A stretch of 64,000 nucleotides of DNA from Hydrogenovibrio halophilus DSM 15072 (GTDB lineage Bacteria > Pseudomonadota > Gammaproteobacteria > Thiomicrospirales > Thiomicrospiraceae), in the NCBI RefSeq assembly GCF_000384235.1, contig NZ_KB913033.1, positions 2,239,164 to 2,303,163 on the forward strand. The letters run 5' to 3'. Below are positions 46,724 through 55,139 of the stretch, piece after piece (the stretch's first letter is position 1; every line of letters starts with the position of its first letter). Made by a program: the position numbers and the translations under genes. The notes beneath the pieces are model-generated. The model did not search any database. It was not told where the DNA came from and worked only from the letters and a program-made list of their open reading frames with translations.

Positions 46724-47293
46724 TCACTCCGCAAAATAGCGTGTCGGCGAATCAAACAATGCCTTACGCTCTTGCTCATTGAGAGAATGAATGGTGATCA
46801 CGTCGTACCCCAACGCTTTGTAGTCGTTCAGCTGAGCCATGCCCGAGGGCGAAAAGGTCACAAATTCCGGGAAATCGGAGGCCTCCAGCCCTTTCAGACC
46901 AGCAACCGCGCCGCAAACGTGCATCGACACTCCTTGATCCTCCACCAGTCTGGAAAAGGTGTCATGCAGCTCGGACGCGTCGTTTGCGGCCTGTTTTGAA
47001 AGCGCCTGCTCTTCGGCCCCATGAGAAATCACGGCGATGTCTGCGTCCGGGTACTGTGCCTGCACATGCCCGATCTGACGGCTGACGTAATCGGCCAGAC
47101 CGGGCAGCGCTTGCGCGTCCAGCGTTTCAATGTCAAACACCACGCCAAAAGGCGCTCTGTCACCGGCGATCAGCTGCGCCACTTGCGGATGCGGGTCGGG
47201 CAGTGATTCGGCGTAAGCCCCCCACGGCAGCATAGGCAGCGAACACACCAGCATCAGTACCAACCATTTAAAGCCATCATGAAAGCGTTGCAT
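46724..47293 (-). CDS. Periplasmic DsrE-like protein
   Basis: The 189-residue product has a signal peptide ending near GAYAES and a domain resembling the DsrE/DsrF fold: FDIETLDAQALPGLADYVSRQ, IAVISHGAEEQAL, and SMHVCGAVAGLKGL with a single conserved Cys. DsrE-like proteins carry persulfide or take part in sulfur transfer; a secreted form fits sulfur handling in the periplasm. The assignment to the superfamily rests on pattern only. It stands alone, downstream of the ferredoxin gene. Confidence 0.6.
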   Translation of the reverse strand: MQRFHDGFKWLVLMLVCSLPMLPWGAYAESLPDPHPQVAQLIAGDRAPFGVVFDIETLDAQALPGLADYVSRQIGHVQAQYPDADIAVISHGAEEQALSKQAANDASELHDTFSRLVEDQGVSMHVCGAVAGLKGLEASDFPEFVTFSPSGMAQLNDYKALGYDVITIHSLNEQERKALFDSPTRYFAE

Positions 47294-47326
47294 TGCCCCC
47301 TCCCGTGCTCAGCACATTGTTTTTTT

Positions 47327-47338
47327 ACCAGGCCTGGT
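47327..47338. repeat. ACCAGGCCTGGT palindrome, copy 11
   Basis: Intergenic, between the ferredoxin stop (73 nt away) and the DsrE-like start. A six-T run lies on the left; the right flank is TACTT. Confidence 0.9.
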
Positions 47339-47411
47339 TACTTCTGACCTTCGTTTCAATTATGCGCCTGATCCACAAGTGGTGCCAATGGATTAGCATC
47401 TGCTGAACCAA

Positions 47412-47669
47412 TCAGATCTTATCGTTCAACACCAAAGCCTCAAACTTTTTGAGCAGGGTCTGATGGTCCTCCTCACGTTCCGGGTCGGTGATGATGCAAT
47501 CCACCGGACACACACTGACACAGGTGGGGGTGTCGTAAAAGCCCACGCACTCGGTACACAGATCCGGGTCGATCTCGTAGATTTTTTCGCCGTAATAAAT
47601 GGCTTCGTTGGGGCATTCGGGCTCGCACATGTCGCAATTGGTGCAGGCCTCCAGTATTTTCAGTGCCAT
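47412..47669 (-). CDS. yfhL: YfhL-type 2[4Fe-4S] ferredoxin
   Basis: The 85-residue product has two clusters: CTNCDMCEPEC then a second set with an extended spacing (CTECVGFYDTPTCVSVCP). That insertion between Cys pairs and the extra Cys is typical of the YfhL/Allochromatium-type low-potential ferredoxins. It starts three bases after the trhP stop, so the two are cotranscribed, and it may be the electron donor for that enzyme. Confidence 0.92.
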   Translation of the reverse strand: MALKILEACTNCDMCEPECPNEAIYYGEKIYEIDPDLCTECVGFYDTPTCVSVCPVDCIITDPEREEDHQTLLKKFEALVLNDKI

Positions 47670-47672
47670 GCC

Positions 47673-49166
47673 CTATCCCGAAGCCGTTGATTTGGCGGCG
47701 TTCAGCGCGGCGGAATCCCGAGTGGCATCGCCGCCCCAGGCTTCATTGCGCATCAACAGCCCAAAACGCAGCACCTCTTCGTCAATGCCTTTGAACGGGT
47801 TGGGAATGAACACCACCCAGCCCGAGCCCAGAGCGCACTCTACCGGCTGGTATTTTTTGTCCAACAACGCATCCAGATGCCAGGTCACGTTGCCCGTCGG
47901 CGACATCAGTTCAATCGAATCATTGAGGCAGAACTTGTTTTTGACATCAATCTGCAACCAGCTGCGTCCGTCGTGCTCGACCACCGCCTGCACTTCGCCC
48001 ACAAAACGCTGGCGGTCGGACTTGGACACGCCGTAATCGTAATTCTGATATTGCGAATGCACATGACGGCGCAAAAACCCTTCGGTGTAACCGCGGCTGG
48101 CCAGCCCTTCCAGTTCGGTGAGCAGATTGGTGTCAAACGGCTTTCCGGCCGCCGCATCATCAATCGCCTTGCGGTAGGCCTGAGCGGTACGGGCCACATA
48201 ATAATGCGATTTGGTTCGCCCTTCGATTTTGAGGGAGTCCACCTGCATTTCGACCATTTCCGGGATCAGTTCCACCGCCCGCAAGTCTTTGGAATTCATG
48301 ATGTAGGTGCCATGTTCGTCTTCAAAGGCCGGCATCAGTTCACCCGGTCGTCCGGCTTCCTCCAACAACACAGGCTCACTGACCACCGGTCCTTCGCCCA
48401 ATGTCGGCTCTGGCTCGCTGCTGGACGGTTCGGTCAAATCCTGGATCTGCCCCACCGACTCGACGGGCACGCCCACCAGATCGCCGGCATCGTTTTCTTC
48501 GCCCTTGTAGGTGTTGTAGTGCCAGCGACAGGCATTGGTGCAGGTGCCCTGATTGGCATCGCGTTTGTTGATGTACCCCGAAAGCAGACAACGCCCGGAA
48601 TAAGCAATGCACAGCGCGCCATGCACAAACACTTCCAGTTCCATCCCCGGCACGGCTTCACCGATCTCTTTGATCTCTTTCATCGACAGTTCACGCGACA
48701 ACACCACCCGGGTGATGCCCTGATCCTGCCAGAACTTGACCGTGGCCCAGTTGACCGCATTCGACTGCACCGACAGATGAATTTCCTGCTCCGGGTATTC
48801 GGCACGAACCATCGCAATCAGACCCGGATCGGACATGATCAGCGCATCGGGCTGCATCGCAATGATCGGCGCGATGTCGCGCATATAGGTTTTGATCTTG
48901 GCATTGTGCGCCTGGATGTTGCTGACCACGTAAAACTTTTTGCCCAGCTCGTGGGCGCGCTGAATGCCTTTTTCCAGCGTGGCTTCGTCGAATTCGTTGT
49001 TGCGCACACGCAGACTGTAACGTGGCTGACCCGCATAGACCGCATCGGCCCCGTAGGCAAACGCGTATTCCATGTTTTTGTAGGTCCCGGCAGGCGACAG
49101 CAACTCGGGTTTGAACCCGGCTGGTTTGCGGCGAGGGTTGGGACGGGGTGTGTTTTCTGCTTCCAA
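47673..49166 (-). CDS. trhP: tRNA 5-hydroxyuridine modification protein TrhP (U32 family)
   Basis: TrhP (YegQ) is needed for 5-hydroxyuridine at U34 of tRNAs, the precursor of cmo5U/mcmo5U. The product of about 497 residues matches E. coli YegQ closely: FKPELLSPAGTYKNMEYAFA, VHGALCIAYSGRCLLSGY, and NQGTCTNACRW, with the four U32-family cysteines. The TTG at 49166 is used because AAGGA lies before it; an earlier TTG at 49190 lacks one. It adds a Pro/Arg-rich N-terminal tail not seen in YegQ. Confidence 0.9.
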   Translation of the reverse strand: MEAENTPRPNPRRKPAGFKPELLSPAGTYKNMEYAFAYGADAVYAGQPRYSLRVRNNEFDEATLEKGIQRAHELGKKFYVVSNIQAHNAKIKTYMRDIAPIIAMQPDALIMSDPGLIAMVRAEYPEQEIHLSVQSNAVNWATVKFWQDQGITRVVLSRELSMKEIKEIGEAVPGMELEVFVHGALCIAYSGRCLLSGYINKRDANQGTCTNACRWHYNTYKGEENDAGDLVGVPVESVGQIQDLTEPSSSEPEPTLGEGPVVSEPVLLEEAGRPGELMPAFEDEHGTYIMNSKDLRAVELIPEMVEMQVDSLKIEGRTKSHYYVARTAQAYRKAIDDAAAGKPFDTNLLTELEGLASRGYTEGFLRRHVHSQYQNYDYGVSKSDRQRFVGEVQAVVEHDGRSWLQIDVKNKFCLNDSIELMSPTGNVTWHLDALLDKKYQPVECALGSGWVVFIPNPFKGIDEEVLRFGLLMRNEAWGGDATRDSAALNAAKSTASG

Positions 49167-49209
49167 GGCAAAATCCTTCCGTTTTATCAAATTGACCGGC
49201 TATTTTACT

Positions 49210-49779
49210 TTATTTTCCAAGCACTTTCGTCAGGGTTTGACACCAGAAATCCCGTTTCTTTTCAAAGGGTAATCGGGCATTGGCCGGGCTGGTTGAGGGC
49301 AGTGCGTGATAGGTCAGACAGGATGGAAGCGTTTGTTGCGCCAGCACCTGTCGGCGAAACAACTGTTCGGCCTTGCGCCCATTGAACAGAATATGGCGAA
49401 TGCCCGGCTCAGCGGCCAACAGGGTTTCAAAATCATTGGGTTCTGCCGCAGTAATGGCCGAATCCAGACTGCCGGGCCGCTCGCAGGCCGCGAGCACATC
49501 CCATAAAGCCATATGATGCGCATTCAAAAACCGAATTTTTTCCGGCACAGAGGCCTGGGCCAAGTCGGCACGAAGAAGATCGGCCTGACCCAGACACTGC
49601 CCGAGAATGGGCCAGAAGGCATTGCGCGGATGCGCATAATAAAACGCCTCTGCCAGAGAACGCACGCTGGGCATGGTGCCCAGAATCAACAGTCTGTCGG
49701 AACCCGACCGAATCGGAGCAAAGCCCTGACAGTAGTTGGCACCGACCGACTCGGCATCGGCTTTATCCTCCCCCGTCAT
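49210..49779 (-). CDS. DNA-deoxyinosine glycosylase (uracil-DNA glycosylase superfamily)
   Basis: The 189-residue product has the UDG-fold motif LLILGTMPSVRSLAEAFYYA, then HPRNAFWPIL, and a late ALPSTSPANA. These match the family 6 hypoxanthine-DNA glycosylases, which lack the catalytic Asp/Asn of classical UDG. It should remove deaminated adenine from DNA. It overlaps the upstream secreted-protein gene by 17 bases. Confidence 0.87.
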   Translation of the reverse strand: MTGEDKADAESVGANYCQGFAPIRSGSDRLLILGTMPSVRSLAEAFYYAHPRNAFWPILGQCLGQADLLRADLAQASVPEKIRFLNAHHMALWDVLAACERPGSLDSAITAAEPNDFETLLAAEPGIRHILFNGRKAEQLFRRQVLAQQTLPSCLTYHALPSTSPANARLPFEKKRDFWCQTLTKVLGK

Positions 49780-50254
49780 TGAGCACCTTCATACTCAGAA
49801 ACACCTGCAGTGCCTCACGGCTGTCAAACCGATGCGCGGCCACAATCCGACCCTGCTTCAACTGATAGACCGAAACCTGTTCGTCGGCTTTGGGCCAGTC
49901 CTGCAGACGGCTTTGTTCCCGTACCAGAGCGATGGGGAAGGCATAGTCCTGCATTTCGGGGATCGCCAGCCATTTGGAGACCAGCGACGGCATACCAGAA
50001 ATGTCGGCCACATAGAGCAGATGTTGCGCCGACAGATCCGACAGTTTCAGTTGATCAAACGCGCCTTTGACCCAATCATTGCCATCCATGTGATGCGAAT
50101 ACACCACCCACTGGGTCGACTCGTCCAGCACTTGGGCTTTACCCCACTGGTCATCAAAGCTCTGAGCTGGCAAAGTCTGGGCCTGAACAACGCTGGCAAA
50201 CAACCAGAGCATCAACCCGAACCCGAGCGAAATCATACGGTAAACAGACGTCAT
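49763..50254 (-). CDS. Uncharacterised secreted protein
   Basis: The 163-residue product has a signal peptide (MISLGFGLMLWLFASVVQAQT) and a soluble domain with WVVYSHHMDGNDWVKGAFDQL and SKWLAIPEMQDYAFPIALVREQ. The pattern hints at a thioredoxin-like fold without the CxxC pair, but I do not recognise it. The ATG at 50254 follows AAAGGA; a GTG 18 bases earlier would overlap that site. It lies just after the terminator of the peroxiredoxin gene and runs into the DNA-deoxyinosine glycosylase gene. Confidence 0.7.
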   Translation of the reverse strand: MTSVYRMISLGFGLMLWLFASVVQAQTLPAQSFDDQWGKAQVLDESTQWVVYSHHMDGNDWVKGAFDQLKLSDLSAQHLLYVADISGMPSLVSKWLAIPEMQDYAFPIALVREQSRLQDWPKADEQVSVYQLKQGRIVAAHRFDSREALQVFLSMKVLNDGGG

Positions 50255-50274
50255 ACAGCATTCCTTTATCACAG

Positions 50275-50301
50275 AAAAAACCCGGCCAATAAAACCGGGT
50301 T
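50275..50301 (-). terminator. Rho-independent terminator after the peroxiredoxin gene
   Basis: On the minus strand AACCCGG (50295-50301) pairs with CCGGGTT (50279-50285) and is followed by a run of six T. It closes the single-gene peroxiredoxin transcript. Confidence 0.9.
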
Positions 50302-50353
50302 GTCATATAATTCAAAAAGTTAAGACGAGGTCTTAACCGTATTTTGAAACATT

Positions 50354-51016
50354 TTACAGAGACTTCTTGCAGAAGTAGAAATCCACACAATCGTATTCGT
50401 CCGAGTTCAGACGTTTTTTGGCTTCGTCAATGTCGGAAGGCGGTGGCACAATCACCTGATCTCCAGGCTGCCAGCCTTCCGGCGTGGCCACACCATGCTC
50501 ATCGGTGGTTTGCAGCGCCTTCACAACACGCACAAACTCGTCCATGGAACGGCCATTGCTCATGGGGTAATACATCATCGCACGCAGAACCCCGTCCGGG
50601 TCAATGATAAAGGTCGCTCGCACCGCAGACGTGTCGGCCGCACCCGGGTGAATCATGCCGTAAGCCTGAGCCACTTTCATGTCCAGATCGGCGATGATGG
50701 GGAACTCGATGTCCACACCGAATTTTTCCTTGATGTTGAGCACCCAGGCGTTATGCGAATGATGCGAATCAATCGACAAGCCCAGCAATTCACAGTTCAA
50801 CTCGTCAAACTGAGGCTTGCGCGCCTGAAACGCCATAAATTCGGTGGTGCAGACCGGGGTAAAATCCGCCGGATGCGAAAACAGAATCAACCACTTGCCT
50901 TTGTAATCGCTCAGGGATTTGGGGCCATGCGTGGTCACCGCATTAAACGCCGGTGCGGGTTCGTTCAAACGTGGCAAAGCAACGGTTTGGGCTTGTTGGA
51001 TGTCTTGGTTTTCCAT
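50354..51016 (-). CDS. Peroxiredoxin (archaeal-type, Prx6-like AhpC/TSA)
   Basis: The 220-residue product reduces peroxides in the cytoplasm. The peroxidatic Cys is C56 in HPADFTPVCTTEF. Two more Cys near the end, C210 and C216 (DCVDFYFC), match the three-Cys arrangement of archaeal thioredoxin peroxidases. AGGAG lies before the ATG at 51016. It is a single-gene unit with a long A+T-rich upstream region and a clear terminator. Confidence 0.93.
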   Translation of the reverse strand: MENQDIQQAQTVALPRLNEPAPAFNAVTTHGPKSLSDYKGKWLILFSHPADFTPVCTTEFMAFQARKPQFDELNCELLGLSIDSHHSHNAWVLNIKEKFGVDIEFPIIADLDMKVAQAYGMIHPGAADTSAVRATFIIDPDGVLRAMMYYPMSNGRSMDEFVRVVKALQTTDEHGVATPEGWQPGDQVIVPPPSDIDEAKKRLNSDEYDCVDFYFCKKSL

Positions 51017-51354
51017 GATGCGCTCCTTTCTGGTTGTCGAAACATTCATGTCACAAACCCGAAAAATTCATAAAATTATGCACCATCTCGCTTGCCCCTT
51101 GATTCCACAAGAAATATTTCTTCAGTCGGCCGTAATCGTTGATACGACACTCCTTCAGAAATTTCCTTGTGAAACCAAGTTCCTGCGTGATATTGGCGCA
51201 AATTCATGAAATTTCCGGGCTAAAGAACTAGCATAAACTCACTTTATTCAAGAGCAAGCTCAGCTAATGTGAGTGTTACTTTAGCAAGGCTCTTCAATTA
51301 ATTCTAATGAAACATTTTTTAAACCTTAATAGCCATTAACTATCAAGCCATCGT
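51017..51354. other. 338-bp A+T-rich intergenic region upstream of the peroxiredoxin gene
   Basis: This is the longest gene-free stretch. It is noticeably richer in A and T than its neighbours. It holds a perfect 14-bp palindrome AAGAAATATTTCTT (51109-51122), a minus-strand CATAAT that could be a -10 of the peroxiredoxin gene (near 51079), and AAGAGC/GCTCTT arms (about 51250 and 51288). I see no reading frame of note. Confidence 0.5.
51109..51122. promoter_or_regulatory. Palindrome AAGAAATATTTCTT upstream of the peroxiredoxin gene
   Basis: A perfect 14-bp palindrome about 95 bp before the peroxiredoxin start, suitably placed for a redox regulator. It does not match a box I can name. Confidence 0.3.
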
Positions 51355-52725
51355 TCATACCAGAGCGTGATAGGCGGTGGCCTGCGTCTTCGGCCCTTCC
51401 ACCACCTCGCCCCACAGGTCATAGGCATCGGCGGCGGTAATGCGGGCCTGAACAAAATCCCCCGGTTCCAGATCAAACGCTTCCGGCAGAAATACCAGGC
51501 CATCAATTTCCGGGGCATCGGCTTGAGAGCGGGCAATCGCGCCCTCCTCGTCCACTTCGTCCACCAGCACTTGAAGCGTCTGGCCGACTTTTTCCTGCAT
51601 CTTCTCAGCACTGATGCGCTGTTGCAACTGCATAAAACGGTCAAAGCGTTCCTGTTTGATCTCGTCCGGCACCGGCTCGGCCAGGTCATTGGCCACCGCA
51701 CCGTCCACCGGCGAATACTGAAAACAACCGACCCGATCCAGACGCGCTTTTTCAATAAAATCCAACAGGTTCTGAAATTGGGCTTCGGTCTCGCCCGGAA
51801 ACCCGACAATGAACGTGGAGCGAATCACCAGTTCCGGCACTTTTTCGCGCCAGCGCTCGATCCGTTCCAGCATTTTGTCCATATTGCCCGGCCGTTTCAT
51901 GGCCTTGAGAAGGTCCGGGTCGGCATGCTGCAACGGCATGTCCAGATACGGCAGAATTCTGCCCTCGGCCATCAGCGGCAGCACGTCCTCGACATTGGGG
52001 TAGGGATACACATAATGCAGCCGCACCCACACTTCGTCGGTGCCGCCCAGTTCGCCCAGTGCCTCGCTCAGGCCGAGCATGGAACTTTTGGTGGGCCGCC
52101 CTTCGGCAAAATCGGTTTTGTGCTTCACGTCCACGCCATAGGCAGCGGTGTCCTGAGACACCACCAGAATTTCTTTGACCCCGGCGTCTTTCAGGCGTCG
52201 TGCTTCGGACAACACTTCGGCCACCGGTCGGCTGACCAGATCGCCGCGCATGGACGGAATGATGCAGAAGGTGCAACGGTGGTTGCAGCCTTCGGAAATT
52301 TTCAGATAGGCAAAGTGTCTGGGGGTCAGTTTGATGCCCTGCGGCGGCACCAGATCCAGATACGGATTGTGTTCGGGCGGTGCCACCGCCTGATGCACCG
52401 CATCCACCACCTGCTCATACGCCGCCGGGCCCGACACCGCCAGCACATCCGGGTGCACCGCTTCGATCACGCCGTCCTTGGCTCCCAGACAGCCGGTGAC
52501 AATCACCTTGCCGTTTTCAACCAAGGCATCGCCAATGGTATTGAGCGATTCTTCCACCGCCGCGTCGATGAACCCGCAGGTATTCACAATCACCGCGTCC
52601 GCGCCTTCGTAATCGTTGGTCAGGTGATAACCTTCGCTGCGCAACTGGGTCAGAATCCGCTCCGAATCCACAGTCGCCTTGGGGCAACCCAAACTGACAA
52701 TACCGATGGTCGGTTGGTGTGTCAT
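51355..52725 (-). CDS. rimO: Ribosomal protein S12 methylthiotransferase RimO
   Basis: RimO is a radical-SAM enzyme that adds a methylthio group to Asp88 of S12. The 456-residue product has the N-terminal cluster cysteines C14 (SLGCPK), C50 (VNTCG) and C79 (TGCLG), the radical-SAM CNHRCTFC (residues 147-154) and a C-terminal TRAM domain. [17 protein letters not shown] marks it as RimO, not MiaB. It is the partner of YcaO, found at 3.4 kb. AAAGGA precedes the ATG. Confidence 0.95.
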   Translation of the reverse strand: MTHQPTIGIVSLGCPKATVDSERILTQLRSEGYHLTNDYEGADAVIVNTCGFIDAAVEESLNTIGDALVENGKVIVTGCLGAKDGVIEAVHPDVLAVSGPAAYEQVVDAVHQAVAPPEHNPYLDLVPPQGIKLTPRHFAYLKISEGCNHRCTFCIIPSMRGDLVSRPVAEVLSEARRLKDAGVKEILVVSQDTAAYGVDVKHKTDFAEGRPTKSSMLGLSEALGELGGTDEVWVRLHYVYPYPNVEDVLPLMAEGRILPYLDMPLQHADPDLLKAMKRPGNMDKMLERIERWREKVPELVIRSTFIVGFPGETEAQFQNLLDFIEKARLDRVGCFQYSPVDGAVANDLAEPVPDEIKQERFDRFMQLQQRISAEKMQEKVGQTLQVLVDEVDEEGAIARSQADAPEIDGLVFLPEAFDLEPGDFVQARITAADAYDLWGEVVEGPKTQATAYHALV

Positions 52726-52763
52726 AAATGTCCTTTCTTTACGTCTGTCAAAGTGCCTTTTTT

Positions 52764-52775
52764 ACCAGGCCTGGT
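52764..52775. repeat. ACCAGGCCTGGT palindrome, copy 12
   Basis: Touches the stop codon of the sialidase-like gene (last base shared) and lies before rimO. The left flank is a T run, the right flank TATTTT. Confidence 0.9.
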
Positions 52776-53908
52776 TATTTTTGCAGCAGCATGGCTTCGT
52801 CCAGAGTCAGTTTGAGGCCGCTTTGCATGGTGTCGATCCAGATGTGGCCGGGACGCTGTTCAAACGCGCGTGGATAGGCGAGCCAGGCACCGCGGCAATA
52901 GGCCAGCGTCACCGGATCGGTCCAGCTCTGGCCGTCGTCTTCGCTCAGGCGCGCCACCAGTTCGGCCCGATACCAGGACGCCGCCGATTTTGAAAACTGC
53001 CCGGCCCGGCGCGCCACCATCTGATCATCCTGATCATTGGTCGGAAACAGCGGGTTGTACAGCATCAGAATCCGCCCGCTTTGCAGACGGGTCAGATAAG
53101 CGGGCGAACTGCTGGCGGTGATACCGGGTTGCGTTCGGGTCCAGGTCTGGCCTTCGTCCTCGGACCAGGCGTTGTAAAACCAATCGAAATTGGTGCGCAA
53201 ACAATACCAGACGCGACCGTCGCTCAATGGCAGCAAGCAGCCCTCGTACACGCCGTCGTGATGTCCCTGTCCGCCCAGATCGATCCAGTTGCTGGCTTGC
53301 CAGCTCTGGCCGTCGTCGTCGGAGACGTGGCTGAGACTGTAATGACGCCCCTGCTGATAATCCAGATTTTGCGCCGCCAGCACCAACCGCCCGCTTTGGG
53401 CCTGAACCAGGCTGAAACTGGCCCCGCAATAACCTTCCTGAATGGTCTGGGGTCGCTCCCAGGTTTCGCCGTGGTCATGGCTGCGGGTCACACACAACGG
53501 CAAACGTGTGTTGCGGGTGGGCCGGTTTTTGTTTTTCAGCCAGCGAAAATGGTAGTCGGCCATGTTCAGAAACGCCAGCACAATGGTGCCGGAATCGGTG
53601 ACCATCAGACTGTGGGTTTGCTGGGCAGAAAAGCCTTTACCCGCCGTATCAGGATCGGAATCGGAAAACAGCGGCACCGACCGCCAACTGATGCCCTCAT
53701 CGGCAGACAAAAATGCTGACTGGTCGTTGACCCGCACCAGGTCACCGTTGTGAGCGCGCACATAATGGCCGCTGCCTTCAACCGACAGCACCGACGTGTC
53801 CGGGTGCCGATACACCGGCGCATCCGTTTTGGGGGCCAGCGAAAAATCCAGAACGATGGCATCGTCCCGGAGCAGATGCGGCAAGGCGGTTAAAACGGAA
53901 TCGCTCAT
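52775..53908 (-). CDS. Asp-box (BNR) sialidase-like protein, apparently cytosolic
   Basis: The 377-residue product is a six-bladed-propeller protein with five Asp boxes: SADEGISW (68-75), SHDHGETW (143-150), SDDDGQSW (196-203), SEDEGQTW (249-256) and SEDDGQSW (322-329). YEGCLLPLSDGRVWYCLRT resembles the segment around the active site in exo-sialidase-like proteins. There is no signal peptide. The substrate is not known and no sialic acid genes are nearby. It starts one base after the hemJ stop, so it depends on hemJ for translation. Confidence 0.8.
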   Translation of the reverse strand: MSDSVLTALPHLLRDDAIVLDFSLAPKTDAPVYRHPDTSVLSVEGSGHYVRAHNGDLVRVNDQSAFLSADEGISWRSVPLFSDSDPDTAGKGFSAQQTHSLMVTDSGTIVLAFLNMADYHFRWLKNKNRPTRNTRLPLCVTRSHDHGETWERPQTIQEGYCGASFSLVQAQSGRLVLAAQNLDYQQGRHYSLSHVSDDDGQSWQASNWIDLGGQGHHDGVYEGCLLPLSDGRVWYCLRTNFDWFYNAWSEDEGQTWTRTQPGITASSSPAYLTRLQSGRILMLYNPLFPTNDQDDQMVARRAGQFSKSAASWYRAELVARLSEDDGQSWTDPVTLAYCRGAWLAYPRAFEQRPGHIWIDTMQSGLKLTLDEAMLLQK

Positions 53909-53909
53909 A

Positions 53910-54332
53910 TCAGAATGGCTTGATTTCGACCAGAATCAGAATCACAACGGTCAGCAGCAACGGAATTTCGTTGGCCCAACGGTAATAAATGCCCGAATGG
54001 TCCAGATGCCCTTCCTGCATTTCCTTCATGCGGCGCTTGGACCACAAATGGTACACCAGCATCAGAATCACAAAGACGATCTTGGCGTGCAACCAGCCCA
54101 TGCCTTCGGCCATCGGAAAGTAGGCCAGCCACAGCCAAATGCCGGTACCGATGGCGATCATCATCATAATGGTCATAAACTTATACAGCTTCTTCGCCAT
54201 GATCGCCAGACGACGCACGTCTTCACCGGCGGCCTGACCTTCCACATAGTGCACAAAAATGCGCGGCAGATAAAAAATCCCGGCCATCCAGGCCATCACA
54301 AACAGAATATGAAACGTTTTCAACCAAAGCAT
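53910..54332 (-). CDS. hemJ: Protoporphyrinogen oxidase HemJ
   Basis: HemJ oxidises protoporphyrinogen IX to protoporphyrin IX in haem synthesis. The 140-residue membrane protein has four helices and the family pattern LKTFHILFVMAWMAGIFYLPR, with conserved His near residue 8 and Arg, and YYRWANEIPLLL at the end. It converts the same substrate as HemG/HemY and replaces them in many gammaproteobacteria. It diverges from slyD. Confidence 0.88.
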   Translation of the reverse strand: MLWLKTFHILFVMAWMAGIFYLPRIFVHYVEGQAAGEDVRRLAIMAKKLYKFMTIMMMIAIGTGIWLWLAYFPMAEGMGWLHAKIVFVILMLVYHLWSKRRMKEMQEGHLDHSGIYYRWANEIPLLLTVVILILVEIKPF

Positions 54333-54414
54333 TGAGATGAGACTCCCTCGTTATACATCGTCATTGAGAACCTGTATGATACCTGCTCCATTGATAAAAA
54401 GAAGGACCTGCAAC

Positions 54415-54909
54415 ATGAAAATTGCACAAGACACCGTCGGACAGATTCATTATTCGCTGACGGACGCCGAAGGCAACGTGATCGACAAATCTCAGGGCGA
54501 GCCGTTGGCGTACCTGCACGGCCATTCCAATCTGATTCCCGGTCTGGAAAAAGAGCTGGAAGGCAAAGCCGCAGGCGATGAGTTCAGCGCCACCATTCCC
54601 GCAGCGGATGCCTATGGCGACGTCATGGACGAAATGATCCAGGCCGGTGTCCCCAAGAACCTGTTTCAGGGCGTGGAAAACCTGGAAGTCGGCATGCGTT
54701 TTGAAGCCCAGACCGAACAGGGTCCGCAGTCCGTGGCCATCGCCTCGATTGAAGACGACACCGTCACCGTCGATGCCAACCACCCACTGGCAGGCAAAGA
54801 CCTGACCTTCGAAATCGAAGTCGTCGATGTGCGCCCAGCCAAAGACGAAGAAATCGAACACGGCCACGCGCACGGCGCAGGCGGCGTTCAGCACGAAGAA
54901 GAAGCCTAA
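54415..54909 (+). CDS. slyD: FKBP-type peptidyl-prolyl isomerase, SlyD type
   Basis: SlyD is a cytoplasmic prolyl isomerase and chaperone, also used in nickel delivery in E. coli. The 164-residue product starts MKIAQDTVGQIHYSLTDAEG and has LAYLHGHSNLIPGLEKELEG, an inserted-flap domain (about residues 70-120) and a short His/Glu tail (HGHAHGAGG). The metal-binding tail is shorter than in E. coli. The ATG at 54415 is preceded by GAAGGA. Confidence 0.92.
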   Translation: MKIAQDTVGQIHYSLTDAEGNVIDKSQGEPLAYLHGHSNLIPGLEKELEGKAAGDEFSATIPAADAYGDVMDEMIQAGVPKNLFQGVENLEVGMRFEAQTEQGPQSVAIASIEDDTVTVDANHPLAGKDLTFEIEVVDVRPAKDEEIEHGHAHGAGGVQHEEEA

Positions 54910-54943
54910 TCTTCTGACGTTTGCCTTTCATGGCTTTTTGACG

Positions 54944-55105
54944 GGCAGCCTTTCGGTCTTAAATAATCGAAGCGAAAAGATTCTGATTTGAGGCAGTTTT
55001 TGTTCAATTTTGAGGCGAATAGCCTCGCTATTTAACGAAAAATTGGACAAAAAATGGCCATAGCAGGATTTTTGCAGCCGATTGGCTTAAGTCCGACAGG
55101 CTGCC
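54944..55105. repeat. 162-bp inverted-repeat (MITE/REP-like) element
   Basis: The ends GGCAGCCT-TCGG-CTTAA (from 54944) and its near-perfect reverse complement (ending 55105) bracket a sequence whose inner arms are also related: GTTTTTGTTCAATTTT near 54992 mirrors AAAATTGGACAAAAAATG near 55050. The centre contains GAGGCGAATAGCCTC. Outside, ATGGCTTTTT (54930-54939) and AAAAAGCCAT (55119-55128) form a further inverted pair. No coding capacity. Confidence 0.6.
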
Positions 55106-55139
55106 AACAAGCCTGGTTAAAAAGCCATTCCCTACCGAT

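Noticed and set aside
48280-48520. An acidic insert in TrhP
   Set aside because: The E. coli protein has a related segment (EPTLG...RPGE) at the same place, so it is not unusual.
47877-49385. A 502-codon plus-strand open frame
   Set aside because: It lies opposite trhP and shows the same shadow composition (His, Arg, Gly, Phe). trhP itself matches YegQ residue by residue.
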